Positions 8,587 through 17,690 of a DNA stretch of 64,000 nucleotides are shown here, piece by piece. The stretch covers positions 1-64,000 of the forward strand of contig NZ_QRBE01000009.1 of the NCBI RefSeq assembly GCF_003363155.1. The letters run 5' to 3'. The translations under genes were made by a program, and so were the position numbers. The stretch comes from Dyella monticola. GTDB lineage: Bacteria; Pseudomonadota; Gammaproteobacteria; Xanthomonadales; Rhodanobacteraceae. Every line of letters starts with the position of its first letter. The first letter of the stretch is position 1. The notes below the pieces were generated by a model, which was not told the origin of the DNA, made no database searches, and saw only the letters and a program-made list of their open reading frames with translations.

Positions 8587-9948
8587 TTAAGCCGGTTGGC
8601 TGAGCGCGGTGGCGAACCGGCGCGGCGCATTTTCGAAGCCGCCGTTGGACATGAATATCACATGGTCGCCGGAGCGCACCTGCGATTTCAGCGCAGCCAG
8701 CAAGGCATCGACAGAAGGTGCGGTACTGGCGCGACCATGCAGGGCATCGATCACACGTGAGGCATCCCACGGCAGTTCGGGACGATGCAGGAATACGACG
8801 GCGTCCGCATCGGCCAACGACGGTGCAAGCGCCTCGGCGTGGGCACCCAAGCGCATGGAATTGGAGCGCGGCTCCAGCGCGACGAGAATGCGCGCCTTGC
8901 CTACCTTTGCGCGCAAGCCGGCCAGCGTGGTGGCGATGGCGGTGGGATGATGAGCGAAGTCGTCGTAGATACGCACACCGTCGACTTCACCCACGACTTC
9001 CATGCGGCGCTTGACGCTGCGGAACGTACTGAATGCCGCGAGCAATCCACGCGGGTCCGCACCGGCTGCGGCAGCCGCTGCGAGCGCGGCCAGCGCATTC
9101 ATGACGCTGTGATCGCCCAGCAGCGACCAATGCACGTCGCCAATGGTATTGCCCTTGTAGCTCACCGAGAACTGCGAGCCATCCGCAGCGATCAGCGCAC
9201 CCTGCCAATCGCCCTTGCCGATGCCGAATGTTTCCACCGGTGTCCAGCACCCCATCGCCAGCACGTCAGCAAGATACGCATCGTGCGCGTTGACGATCAG
9301 TTTGCCGTTGCCGGGCACGGTGCGTACAAGGTGATGGAATTGACGCTGGATCGCAGCGACGTCGGGGAAGATATCGGCGTGGTCGTATTCGAGATTGTTG
9401 AGAATCGCGACGCGTGGACGGTAGTGCACGAATTTGGAGCGCTTGTCGAAAAAGGCGCTGTCGTATTCATCCGCCTCGATGACAAAGTGCTTGCCCTGTC
9501 CCAATCGCGCGGAGATACCGAAGTTGCCCGGCACGCCGCCGATCAAAAAGCCAGGCTCGAGCCCCACGCTGTCGAGCAGATGCGCCAGCAGGCTGCTGGT
9601 CGTGGTTTTGCCGTGCGTACCGGCCACCGCCAGCACCTCGCGCTCCGCCAACAGTCGCTCGCCCAGCCACTGCGGGCCGGAGACGTAGCGCAACCGTTCG
9701 TAGAGCATGTATTCGACGGCCGGATTGCCGCGCGTCATGGCATTGCCGACGACGACCAGATCCGGCGCGGGCTTGAGGTATTGAGCCTTGTAGCCTTCCA
9801 TCAGCTCGATGCCGAGCGCCTGGAGCTGTGTGCTCATGGGCGGATAAACGTTGGCGTCGGAGCCTTCCACCGTTTCGCCGAGTTCGCGCGCCAAAGCGGC
9901 GACGCCGCCCATGAAGGTGCCGCAGATACCAAGGATGTGCAGACGCAT
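8587..9948 (-). CDS. mpl: UDP-N-acetylmuramate:L-Ala-gamma-D-Glu-mDAP ligase
   Basis: Peptidoglycan recycling enzyme: joins the tripeptide L-Ala-D-Glu-mDAP, recovered from turnover, to UDP-MurNAc in the cytoplasm. The 453-residue protein has the Mur-ligase layout: N-terminal UDP-binding Rossmann region (HILGICGTFMGGVA), central ATP-binding GTHGKTTTSSLLAH near residue 113 and FVIEADEYDSAFFDKRSKF, and the C-terminal domain starting near RRMEVVGEVDGVRIYDDFAHHPTA. The ICGTFMGG and EADEYDSAFFDKRSKF forms separate Mpl from MurC. It is read on the same strand as adk upstream and the LON gene downstream. Confidence 0.95.
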   Translation of the reverse strand: MRLHILGICGTFMGGVAALARELGETVEGSDANVYPPMSTQLQALGIELMEGYKAQYLKPAPDLVVVGNAMTRGNPAVEYMLYERLRYVSGPQWLGERLLAEREVLAVAGTHGKTTTSSLLAHLLDSVGLEPGFLIGGVPGNFGISARLGQGKHFVIEADEYDSAFFDKRSKFVHYRPRVAILNNLEYDHADIFPDVAAIQRQFHHLVRTVPGNGKLIVNAHDAYLADVLAMGCWTPVETFGIGKGDWQGALIAADGSQFSVSYKGNTIGDVHWSLLGDHSVMNALAALAAAAAAGADPRGLLAAFSTFRSVKRRMEVVGEVDGVRIYDDFAHHPTAIATTLAGLRAKVGKARILVALEPRSNSMRLGAHAEALAPSLADADAVVFLHRPELPWDASRVIDALHGRASTAPSVDALLAALKSQVRSGDHVIFMSNGGFENAPRRFATALSQPA

Positions 9949-10020
9949 GCGAGTGTCGTTTCAGGCTTTACAGGAGGAGCACGGATGTTCCAAAGCTATC
10001 ACGGCGCTGTGGCTTACCTT

Positions 10021-10050
10021 GCCGTCATTCCCGCTTTCGCGAGCATGACG
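10021..10050. repeat. REP-like palindrome copy
   Basis: GCCGTCATTCCCGC-TTTC-GCGAGCATGACG is an imperfect 12-bp hairpin in the adk-mpl gap. It is a copy of the CGTCATTCC...GGAATGACG palindrome that recurs at 25675-25718 and 41099-41124. Confidence 0.6.
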
Positions 10051-10113
10051 TGCAGGAAAAAGCGAACATCCTGGCGAACGTGCAGCCTGTCACCGCGGGC
10101 AGACACAACCGGC

Positions 10114-10698
10114 TCAACCGTTCGCGGTGGCGGTTTCGTTCCCCAGCGCACGCTTGACGCGCGCGGTGACGTCATCGAGTTCGCCGACGCCATCGACCAC
10201 CTGCAGCTTGCCGCGGCGCGCATAGAAATCGGCCACCGGCGCGGTCTGCTCGGCATAGACCTTCAGGCGATCGCGCACTACGACTGGATCGTCGTCCTTG
10301 CGGTGTTCGGCGGCGAAGCGGATTTCGCAGCGCTTGATGATCACTTCGCTGGGCACGTCCAGCTTGACTACGGCATCCAGCGGCTGCCCGATCTTGGTGA
10401 GCAGATGATCCAGCGCATCGGCCTGCGCGAGGTTGCGCGGGTAGCCGTCGAGGATGAAGCCCGAGCGCGTGTCGGCTTCCGCCAGACGCTCTTCCAGCAT
10501 GCCCAGCAGAATGTCGTCAGAAACAAGTTGGCCGGCATCCATCACCGCCTTGGCTTTTACGCCCAGCGGCGTGCCTGCCTTCACCGCCGCGCGCAGCATG
10601 TCGCCGGTCGAGATGTGCGGCACGCCCAGTTCGGCCTTCAGCCGGGCCGCCTGCGTACCCTTGCCCGAGCCGGGCGCACCAAGGAGGACAAGTCGCAT
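10114..10698 (-). CDS. adk: Adenylate kinase
   Basis: Interconverts ATP + AMP and 2 ADP in the cytoplasm. The 194-residue protein carries the P-loop LGAPGSGKGTQA at residues 6-17, the AMP-binding STGDMLRAAV and DGYPRNLAQA. The lid region between the CORE halves is reduced to a short loop (IRFAAEHRKDDDPVVVRDRL) instead of the ~38-residue LID of the E. coli enzyme, so this is the short-type enzyme without a zinc lid. The ATG at 10698 follows GGAG; an in-frame ATG four codons upstream is less likely. mpl follows on the same strand after 165 bp. Confidence 0.95.
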   Translation of the reverse strand: MRLVLLGAPGSGKGTQAARLKAELGVPHISTGDMLRAAVKAGTPLGVKAKAVMDAGQLVSDDILLGMLEERLAEADTRSGFILDGYPRNLAQADALDHLLTKIGQPLDAVVKLDVPSEVIIKRCEIRFAAEHRKDDDPVVVRDRLKVYAEQTAPVADFYARRGKLQVVDGVGELDDVTARVKRALGNETATANG

Positions 10699-10893
10699 AA
10701 AACTCCACAAGGTCTTAGGTTCTGCCGCACACTGCGACAGATACCCTAGGATTCCTTAGACGAATGCCGGTCAAGGTAGCGTCTGCGGGGGGTGGCGTCA
10801 AACCGCGCATTCTCCGATTTCACGCCAAGTGGCTGATATATATATGTGATCTGTGACGGAAGTCCCCCATCACACACTTTTCGGAGAGTGCCC

Positions 10894-12165
10894 ATGAAGT
10901 CCAAAGCCCATTCCGCCATTGGCCGCCTTCTGTACGCCCAATCCGGCGGCGTCACCGCCGTGATCAATGCCACCGCCGCGGGGGTGATCCAGACGGCGCG
11001 TGCGCATCGCGTTCCGGTCTATGCCGCGCACAACGGCATCCTGGGCGCCCTGCGCGAGGAGTTGATCGACACCAGCAAGGAAACCGCGGCGGCCATCGCG
11101 GCGCTCAGACATACGCCGGGCGGTGCGTTCGGGTCCTGCCGGTACAAGCTCAAATCGCTGGAGGCCAACCGTGCCGAATATGAGCGCCTGATCGATGTAT
11201 TCCGTGCGCACGACATCCGCTGGTTCCTCTACAACGGCGGCAACGATTCAGCGGACACCGCGCTCAAAATCTCGCAACTGGGCAAGGCGATGGATTACGA
11301 CATCCGCTGCATCGGCGTGCCCAAGACGGTGGATAACGACCTGGCGGTCACCGATTGCTGTCCCGGTTTCGGTTCGGTAGCGAAGTACACGGCGGTGTCC
11401 ACGCTGGAGGCGAGCCTGGATGTGGCCTCCATGGCGGACACCTCCACCAAGGTGTTCATCCTGGAAGTGATGGGCCGCCACGCCGGCTGGATCGCCGCCG
11501 CGTCAGGCCTGGCGGGCGAAGGCGCGGACGCGCCGCCGCACATCATCCTGTTCCCCGAGCGCGTGTTCGATGAAGCGGCGTTTCTGGCCAAGGTGAAAGC
11601 CACCGTGGAGCGCGTGGGCTGGTGCACGGTGGTCGCGTCCGAAGGCATCAAGAATGCCGAAGGCCAGTTTCTCGCCGAAGCCGGCACGCGCGACGCGTTC
11701 GGGCACGCGCAACTCGGCGGCGTGGCGCCGGTGCTGGCCGCGCTGGTCAAAGAGAAGCTCGGCTACAAATACCACTGGGCGTTGCCGGATTATCTGCAAC
11801 GTTCGGCGCGCCACATGGCATCAAAAACCGATGCCGAGCAGGCCTACGCCGTCGGCAAGGCGGCGGTGGATTACGCACTCGCAGGCATGAACGCGGTGAT
11901 GCCGGTGATCGTGCGCACCTCCGATGCGCCCTATCGCTGGAAGCTGGAGCCCGCCTCGCTGGAAAAGATCGCCAATCACGAGAAGAAGATGCCGGCGAGC
12001 TTCCTCACGCGCGACGGCTTCGGCATCACGCCCGCCGCACGCCGTTATCTGTCGCCGCTGATCCGCGGCGAAATGCCGCCCCCCTATGGGCGCGAGGGTT
12101 TGCCCAAGTACGTGCAGTTGAAAAATGCGAAGGTGGCGAAAAAGTTACCTGACTTCGCGCACTGA
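10894..12165 (+). CDS. pfp: Pyrophosphate-dependent 6-phosphofructokinase
   Basis: Phosphorylates fructose-6-phosphate, reversibly, with pyrophosphate rather than ATP. The 423-residue protein has the PFK fold: RLLYAQSGGVTAVINAT at the N-terminus, YNGGNDSADTALKIS (the Asn-Asp-Ser form seen in PPi enzymes rather than the GGDG of ATP enzymes), GVPKTVDNDL and EVMGRHAGWIAAASGLA. The start at 10894 follows GGAGAG. The next gene is a membrane pyrophosphatase. The pair suggests that glycolytic flux and PPi energy are linked, as known for Methylococcus and Xanthomonadales. Donor preference is inferred from the motif and the context. Confidence 0.9.
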   Translation: MKSKAHSAIGRLLYAQSGGVTAVINATAAGVIQTARAHRVPVYAAHNGILGALREELIDTSKETAAAIAALRHTPGGAFGSCRYKLKSLEANRAEYERLIDVFRAHDIRWFLYNGGNDSADTALKISQLGKAMDYDIRCIGVPKTVDNDLAVTDCCPGFGSVAKYTAVSTLEASLDVASMADTSTKVFILEVMGRHAGWIAAASGLAGEGADAPPHIILFPERVFDEAAFLAKVKATVERVGWCTVVASEGIKNAEGQFLAEAGTRDAFGHAQLGGVAPVLAALVKEKLGYKYHWALPDYLQRSARHMASKTDAEQAYAVGKAAVDYALAGMNAVMPVIVRTSDAPYRWKLEPASLEKIANHEKKMPASFLTRDGFGITPAARRYLSPLIRGEMPPPYGREGLPKYVQLKNAKVAKKLPDFAH

Positions 12166-12187
12166 CTTTTCTGCTTGCCATGCACAA

Positions 12188-12315
12188 CTCCCTCCCCTGC
12201 ATTGCAGGGGCCTGGGGTGGGGTTGCGCGAGCTTGCGGTTGTATACACCTTCAACGCTAGATTGCTTCACCCCACCCCAGCCCTCCCCTCCCTACTACAC
12301 GTAGGGGAGGGCGCA
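12188..12315. repeat. Dispersed palindromic element, copy 1
   Basis: The left part reads CTCCCTCCCCTGC followed by GCAGGGGCCTGGGGTGGGGT. The right part is CTTCACCCCACCCCAGCCCT followed by a CTACTACACGTAGGGGAGGG hairpin. The two halves are inverted copies around a ~40-bp variable centre. It fills the gap between pfp and hppA. Related copies lie at 20617-20730 and 37951-38090. Confidence 0.75.
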
Positions 12316-12460
12316 GAGTCATGGCAATTCGCGCCATGGCGAACCGCAAAACGTATCCGACTGCTGCGGCATCGCACAACGTTTCATCACACAAGCTCTG
12401 CCTATACTCGACCAAGCCGCTCCATTTCGGGCGGTCGACACAACTTGAGGGGAGGCACCG

Positions 12461-14485
12461 ATGCTGCAGCAGTATGGCTTGTGGATCGCGTTGGCTTGCG
12501 CGGTCGTGGCGATTTTGTACGGGGCGGTTTCCGTACGCTGGATTCTGGCGAAATCGCCGGGCAACCAGCGCATGCAGGAGATTGCCTCGGCTATCCAGGA
12601 AGGCGCACGCGCCTACCTCAACCGCCAGTACCGCACGATCGCGCTCGTGGGCGTGGTGCTGCTGGTGATCATCGGGTTCGCCCTGGGCTGGGGCACGGCC
12701 ATTGGCTTCGCCATCGGCGCGATATTGTCCGGCGCCACCGGCTATATCGGCATGAACGTCTCGGTGCGTGCCAACGTGCGTACGGCCGAAGCGGCACGCC
12801 ACGGGCTGGCTTCCGCGCTCAATGTGGCGTTCCGGGGTGGTGCGATCACCGGCATGCTGGTGGTGGGCCTGGCCCTGCTCGGTGTGGCCGGTTACTACGC
12901 GGCGCTGACGCACATGGGCTACGACACCGCTCACGCACTGCATGCGATGATCGGCCTGGCCTTCGGTTCCTCATTGATCTCGATCTTCGCGCGCCTTGGC
13001 GGCGGCATTTTCACCAAGGGTGCCGACGTGGGCGCCGACCTGGTCGGCAAAGTGGAAGCCGGCATTCCCGAAGATGATCCGCGCAATCCTGCGGTGATCG
13101 CCGACAACGTGGGCGACAACGTGGGCGACTGCGCCGGCATGGCCGCGGACCTGTTCGAAACCTACGCGGTGACGCTGATCGCCAGCATGCTGCTCGGCGG
13201 CGTGGTCGGCGAGCAGGCGGGCGTGAATGCGGTGCTGTACCCACTGATGCTGGGCGGTGCATCGATCATCGCTTCGGTCATCGGCACCTTCTTCGTGCGC
13301 GCACGTGGCGGGAAGATCATGAATGCGCTGTACATGGGCGTGTTTATTTCCGCGATTCTGGCGGCCATCGCGTTCTGGCCGATCACCAAGAGCTTGATGG
13401 CCGATGCGACACTGGGCGTCACGGGCCTATACGGCAGTGCGCTGATAGGGCTGGTGCTGACGGGCGTGATCGTGGTGATCACCGAGTACTACACCGCGAC
13501 CGAATACGGCCCCGTGCGCCATGTGGCGAAATCCTCCACCACCGGCCACGCCACCAACATCATCGCCGGCCTGGGCGTATCGATGAAATCGACGGCACTG
13601 CCAGTGCTCGCCGTATGCGCGGCGATCTGGGGCGCGTACGCATTGGCCGGCCTGTACGGTATCGCGGTTGCAGCCACGGCGATGTTGTCGATGACCGGCA
13701 TGGTGGTCGCACTCGATGCTTACGGCCCGATCACCGACAACGCTGGCGGCATCGCCGAAATGGCCGAGCTGCCGCCGGAGGTGCGCGGTGTGACCGATCC
13801 GCTCGACGCCGTCGGCAACACCACCAAGGCCGTCACCAAGGGTTATGCGATCGGCTCGGCCGGCCTTGCCGCGCTGGTGCTGTTCGCCGACTACACGCAT
13901 CGCTTGTCGCTGGAACATGCCGGCACGGTGTTCGCATTCGATCTTTCCGATCACCGCGTGATCGTCGGCCTCTTGATCGGCGGCATGATTCCGTATCTGT
14001 TCGGCGCGATGGCGATGGAAGCGGTGGGCCGTGCCGCGGGTGCCGTAGTGGAAGAAGTGCGTCGCCAGTTCCGCGAGATCGCCGGCATCATGGAAGGCAC
14101 GACCAAGCCCGATTACTCGCGCGCGGTGGACCTGCTGACCAAATCGGCGATCAACGAAATGCTGATCCCTTCGCTGCTGCCGGTGTTGGTGCCGATCCTC
14201 GTCGGCTTCGTGCTTGGCCCGGTCGCGCTGGGTGGCATGCTGATCGGCACCATCGTCACCGGCTTGTTCGTCGCCATCTCGATGACTACCGGCGGTGGCG
14301 CATGGGATAACGCGAAGAAATACATCGAGGACGGCAACTTCGGCGGCAAGGGCTCGGATGCGCACAAAGCAGCCGTTACCGGCGATACCGTCGGCGATCC
14401 TTACAAGGACACCGCCGGCCCCGCCGTCAATCCGCTGATCAAGATCATCAACATCGTTGCGTTGTTGCTGATTCCGCTGCTGTAA
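12461..14485 (+). CDS. hppA: K+-independent H+-translocating pyrophosphatase
   Basis: An integral inner-membrane enzyme that hydrolyses PPi and pumps protons. The 674-residue protein has about 16 hydrophobic segments. Substrate/Mg2+ motifs visible are [39 protein letters not shown] and, near the C-terminus, [21 protein letters not shown]456 and T459 in [10 protein letters not shown] are the Lys/Thr pair known to mark K+-independent proton pumps (K+-dependent forms have Ala at the Lys site). GGGGAGG precedes the start. Together with the upstream PPi-PFK it forms a pyrophosphate-using pair. Confidence 0.96.
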   Translation: MLQQYGLWIALACAVVAILYGAVSVRWILAKSPGNQRMQEIASAIQEGARAYLNRQYRTIALVGVVLLVIIGFALGWGTAIGFAIGAILSGATGYIGMNVSVRANVRTAEAARHGLASALNVAFRGGAITGMLVVGLALLGVAGYYAALTHMGYDTAHALHAMIGLAFGSSLISIFARLGGGIFTKGADVGADLVGKVEAGIPEDDPRNPAVIADNVGDNVGDCAGMAADLFETYAVTLIASMLLGGVVGEQAGVNAVLYPLMLGGASIIASVIGTFFVRARGGKIMNALYMGVFISAILAAIAFWPITKSLMADATLGVTGLYGSALIGLVLTGVIVVITEYYTATEYGPVRHVAKSSTTGHATNIIAGLGVSMKSTALPVLAVCAAIWGAYALAGLYGIAVAATAMLSMTGMVVALDAYGPITDNAGGIAEMAELPPEVRGVTDPLDAVGNTTKAVTKGYAIGSAGLAALVLFADYTHRLSLEHAGTVFAFDLSDHRVIVGLLIGGMIPYLFGAMAMEAVGRAAGAVVEEVRRQFREIAGIMEGTTKPDYSRAVDLLTKSAINEMLIPSLLPVLVPILVGFVLGPVALGGMLIGTIVTGLFVAISMTTGGGAWDNAKKYIEDGNFGGKGSDAHKAAVTGDTVGDPYKDTAGPAVNPLIKIINIVALLLIPLL

Positions 14486-14495
14486 GCACAAAGGC

Positions 14496-14527
14496 CTCGA
14501 ACCCGGTGGCGTCACGCCGGGTTCGAG
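14496..14527. terminator. Probable terminator after hppA
   Basis: CTCGAACCCGG and CCGGGTTCGAG form a perfect 11-bp stem with a 10-nt loop, 10 bp after the hppA stop and just before the end of the convergent HAF-repeat gene. A T-tract is lacking, so it may be Rho-assisted or bidirectional. Confidence 0.55.
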
Positions 14528-14547
14528 CTTGCCGCGCAAGCGTCTGA

Positions 14548-15720
14548 CTAGAACCGGCCGGGCACAGCCAGAAATGTCGAACTGACACCTGTAGTCGCGT
14601 TCATCGATTGCCCGGTGATCTGGCCCGCATCATTGATGTCATTGGCATACACCAGTTGATCGGTGTAACCGCGTGCAATCTGCGTATTGAGATCGACGAT
14701 GTTGCCGTTGCGCCAGAGCACGGCGCGGCATCCGCTGGCACCGCACGACTCGCCGACAATGACGTCTTCATCGTTGATGCCCAGCGCTTCGCTGATCGTG
14801 TCGCCAGGTAGCGTACCCAGATCACGCATGCCGCCGGCAGCGGTCCAGATAAATGCGTGCGCGTTGAAATTCCCTGCGCTTCCGCCACCTGGCACATTGG
14901 CGAAACCGACCACGACGCCACGCTCGTTGATCGCCATCGGCGTATTCCACGCACCCACACCGAGATTGCCCAGATCGATCACCTGATGGTGCTGCCACAG
15001 CACCGCATGGATGGCTGTATAGCGTCCAACCGCCTGGTCGCACAAACCTGAAATACCGACGATCTGCCCGCGATCATTGATGGCCGTTGCAGCACCGGAG
15101 GTGTCGCCGCTGATCAATGGCAACGCCTGGATGTCATCATCACCTGGCCCCCACACGACCGGCTTGAACTGCAGCACTTGCGTGGATGTCGGGTCGCAGG
15201 TGGGATCGTGCACCGTATTTTCCGCCCAGCCGACGATGCGTCCGAGATCGTTCGCACCTGTTGCAAAACCATTGTTGCCGCCGAGCGTGGGCAACGCATG
15301 CATATGCCCCCATCGCCATACGAATCCCAAGCAGGTATGGCCTGTCATGGTCGGAAAAAATGCCGAACAACTCCAGTTTTCGCCAAGCGGATCGACCTGC
15401 GCGGTTTCGGCGATACCCACCAGCACGCCATAATTGTTTTTCACCGGCCACGTAATACCGCTGTTGGCACCACCGAGCGTGCCCAGATCGAACGCCGAAC
15501 CGTTCAACCAGAACGCCGCATGCATGCTTTGATTGCCCAGCAAGTTGGAAAAGCCGCTCACCAAGCCGGCATTATTGATACTGATGCCCGCGCTGGACGT
15601 ACCGCCCAGCGACCCGAGGTTGCGGACCTGATAGCGGCCCTGCGCCGCCGCAGGCACCGATGCAATCAGCGTGCCTGACACGCACACAGCCGCCACCATC
15701 ACGCTCGTTATACGACGCAT
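14548..15720 (-). CDS. Exported HAF-repeat protein
   Basis: A 390-residue protein with a clear Sec signal peptide (MRRITSVMVAAVCVSG...VPAAAQG), so periplasmic, surface or secreted. The mature part is a tandem of extracellular HAF-type repeats of about 45-55 residues, each built around L-G-x-L-G-G and a following INxxGxxVG turn; examples are NLGSLGGTSS, DLGTLGGANS, ALPTLGGNNG, DLGNLGVGAW and DLGTLPGDTI. These repeats probably form a beta-propeller-like or solenoid fold. Six cysteines outside the signal peptide could make disulfides. AAGGAGA precedes the ATG at 15720; the frame runs 15 codons further upstream without a better start. Function is unknown. Confidence 0.85.
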   Translation of the reverse strand: MRRITSVMVAAVCVSGTLIASVPAAAQGRYQVRNLGSLGGTSSAGISINNAGLVSGFSNLLGNQSMHAAFWLNGSAFDLGTLGGANSGITWPVKNNYGVLVGIAETAQVDPLGENWSCSAFFPTMTGHTCLGFVWRWGHMHALPTLGGNNGFATGANDLGRIVGWAENTVHDPTCDPTSTQVLQFKPVVWGPGDDDIQALPLISGDTSGAATAINDRGQIVGISGLCDQAVGRYTAIHAVLWQHHQVIDLGNLGVGAWNTPMAINERGVVVGFANVPGGGSAGNFNAHAFIWTAAGGMRDLGTLPGDTISEALGINDEDVIVGESCGASGCRAVLWRNGNIVDLNTQIARGYTDQLVYANDINDAGQITGQSMNATTGVSSTFLAVPGRF

Positions 15721-15837
15721 GGGATGTCTCCTTGGTTCATGTTGTAACGCTTCAATCCGCGCCAAGCGTGGACGCTTCGGCTAGCTGCAAAAAGCGCCAC
15801 TTTTACGACACCAGGTAGTCCAGTCCGCGCTATAGTT

Positions 15838-16127
15838 GGGATGCTCTGATCAATTCTGCACGGGCGGCATGATGTCCAGAAGGCTTGCAGGGTGTGTTGC
15901 GCGACGCTGGGCAGACTGGCCGTCTGGTCAAGTCGCGCGGCGCAGCCTGCGAGCCTTCTGGACATCACCCCGTCGCTTTAAATCCAGTTCATTGGGGCCG
16001 GCTCCATCTGTCCGCATCCCTTCGGTCCATCGTCTCGACAGACGGCCAGTCTGCCGTCGCCGATGGCCCCGTGATCTGCGAACGGATGGAGCCGGTGACG
16101 CCGGTGCAGAATTGATCAGAGCATCCC
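15838..16127. repeat. 290-bp nested inverted-repeat element, two hairpins inside 24-bp terminal repeats
   Basis: The ends are perfect 24-bp inverted repeats (15838-15861 and 16104-16127; core GATGCTCTGATCAATTCTGC). Inside are two long hairpins. The first, 15871-15966, has about 34 paired positions, of which four are T-G on the plus strand and one is G-G. The second, 15998-16095, has an 11-bp perfect base and partly paired arms. Each is capped by a CAGAC-5nt-GTCTG stem (15912-15926 and 16039-16053). The tip loops are TGGCC and GGCCA, which are complementary to each other. No reading frame or target-site duplication is evident. It may be a MITE-like element or a structured RNA. It ends 4 bp before the MocR start codon. 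Confidence 0.8.
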
Positions 16128-16131
16128 CGCC

Positions 16132-17649
16132 ATGCGTCGCTGGGCATTGACCATTGCGCTCGATCCCAAACACGAACTGCCGATTTTTCTGCAGCTCGCC
16201 AACGCGATTGCCGACGATATACGTTGCGGGCGTCTGAAGGCCGGAGAGTCACTACCCGGCACGCGGGAACTGGCCGAGCAGCTTCGCGTAAATCGCAACA
16301 CCGTCGTGGCAGGATACGAAGAACTCGTCGCGGAAGGATGGGTGCATACGCGCATCGGTGGCGGCACGTTCGTTGCGCCCTTACTGCCGCCGATGACGCG
16401 TACCGAGCGGCCTGTGCAAGACAAGCCCGCTTATTCGCTCGACGAAGCCGTTCACGCTGCGCCCGCAGTGCAAGTGCCGCCACCGGGCACATTGATGATT
16501 GCGCACAGCTTGCCGGATACGCGGCTGTTTCCCGCCGAAGCGCTTGCGCGCGCATTCCGCCGCGCCATCGTGCAACGGGGGCGTTCGCTGGTTGGCTACG
16601 CAGATCCGTGCGGTCACCCGCGCCTTCGCGAAGAGCTGGCAAGGATGCTACGCAGCACGCGTGCGTTGCCCGCCACGGCGGATGCGTTGATGGTGACGCG
16701 CAGCCTCGAACAGGGTATCGATCTTGTCGCACGCATGCTGCTCAAGCCCGGCGACGTCGTGGCCGTGGAAGCATTCGGTTATCCGCCCGCATGGAGCGTG
16801 CTGCGTCTGGCCGGCGCACAACTGCAAGCATTGCCGGTGGATCACCAAGGCATGCAGGTGGACGCGCTGGAAGATCTGCTGAAACACCAACACATCCGCG
16901 CCGTTTTTCTCACACCGCATCATCAGTTCCCGACCACGAGCGTGATGTCGCAGGCGCGTCGTGCGCGGCTTGCGGCGTTGGCGCAGTCGCACCACTTCGC
17001 CATCATCGAAGACGATTACGATCACGAGTTCCACTACGCTGGCAAACCCATTCTGCCGATTGCCGCGGGGCCGGGCGGCGCGAACGTGATCTATATCGGC
17101 TCGCTGTCCAATCTGCTCGCGCCCGGTATCAGCACCGGTTTCGTCCATGCACCGCCGTCTGTATTCCAACGTCTTGCCGGTTTGCGCGCGGCCAGCGATC
17201 CACGCAGCGACGTTGCCATGGAGTGCGCCCTCGGCGAATTGTTCGAAGATGGTGAATTGCTGAGGCATGTGCGCCGCATGCGACGCACCTATGCGGCACG
17301 TCGGGATGCACTGGCGCACACCTTGCGACAACAGCTTGGCAGCGCGTTGCACTTCCATGTACCCGATGGCGGCATGGGACTGTGGGCGCGGGTGGACGAG
17401 TCCATTGCCATCGATCGCTGGAGCCAGGAAGGCGCCCGCGAGGGCGTCCAGTTTTTCAGTGCGAAACGCTACGATTTCCACCAACGCGAGCAAGGCCATG
17501 TGCGGCTCGGTTTCAGTTTCCTCGACGAAACCGAACTCCAGGAAGCCGTACGCCGCATGGCCCGTGCGCTCGCGCGGATCAGCGCGTACCGCTTACCCAA
17601 AGCATCCCAGGCCAAGCCTGCAGCGACGCAACCTGGCATGAGCCACTGA
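16132..17649 (+). CDS. MocR-family regulator lacking the PLP lysine
   Basis: A 505-residue fusion of a GntR winged helix-turn-helix (residues ~10-80; GTRELAEQLRVNRNTVVAGYEELVAEGW) and an aminotransferase-like fold (~115-490). MocR regulators usually bind PLP through a lysine in a motif like GTFSKxLxPxLRLGY. Here the motif is GSLSNLLAPGISTGF, with Asn (AAT codon) at residue 327, so a Schiff base cannot form at that site. Other cofactor-pocket segments (HHQFPTTSVM, EDDYDHEFHY) remain. The ATG at 16132 has no good ribosome site, because the 290-bp palindromic element ends 4 bp upstream. It may be expressed from that element, poorly translated, or start at an internal codon. Confidence 0.85.
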   Translation: MRRWALTIALDPKHELPIFLQLANAIADDIRCGRLKAGESLPGTRELAEQLRVNRNTVVAGYEELVAEGWVHTRIGGGTFVAPLLPPMTRTERPVQDKPAYSLDEAVHAAPAVQVPPPGTLMIAHSLPDTRLFPAEALARAFRRAIVQRGRSLVGYADPCGHPRLREELARMLRSTRALPATADALMVTRSLEQGIDLVARMLLKPGDVVAVEAFGYPPAWSVLRLAGAQLQALPVDHQGMQVDALEDLLKHQHIRAVFLTPHHQFPTTSVMSQARRARLAALAQSHHFAIIEDDYDHEFHYAGKPILPIAAGPGGANVIYIGSLSNLLAPGISTGFVHAPPSVFQRLAGLRAASDPRSDVAMECALGELFEDGELLRHVRRMRRTYAARRDALAHTLRQQLGSALHFHVPDGGMGLWARVDESIAIDRWSQEGAREGVQFFSAKRYDFHQREQGHVRLGFSFLDETELQEAVRRMARALARISAYRLPKASQAKPAATQPGMSH

Positions 17650-17663
17650 TTTTCCCCGCTGGC

Positions 17664-17687
17664 TTGAAATCATCGGTACGGCTGGCG
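17664..17687. repeat. 24-bp direct repeat, left copy
   Basis: Matches 18476-18499 at 23 of 24 positions (core TTGAAATCATCGGT). The right copy is the signal-peptide coding start of the prolyl oligopeptidase gene; this left copy lies just after the MocR gene. The two bracket the small effector-like gene, as if that segment had been inserted or the oligopeptidase start had been partly duplicated. Confidence 0.7.
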
Positions 17688-17690
17688 ATT

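Noticed and set aside
8785-10749. 654-codon open frame on the plus strand
   Set aside because: It is antisense to mpl and adk, both with full family motifs; its translation is His/Arg-rich with no domain, a common artefact of high-GC genes.
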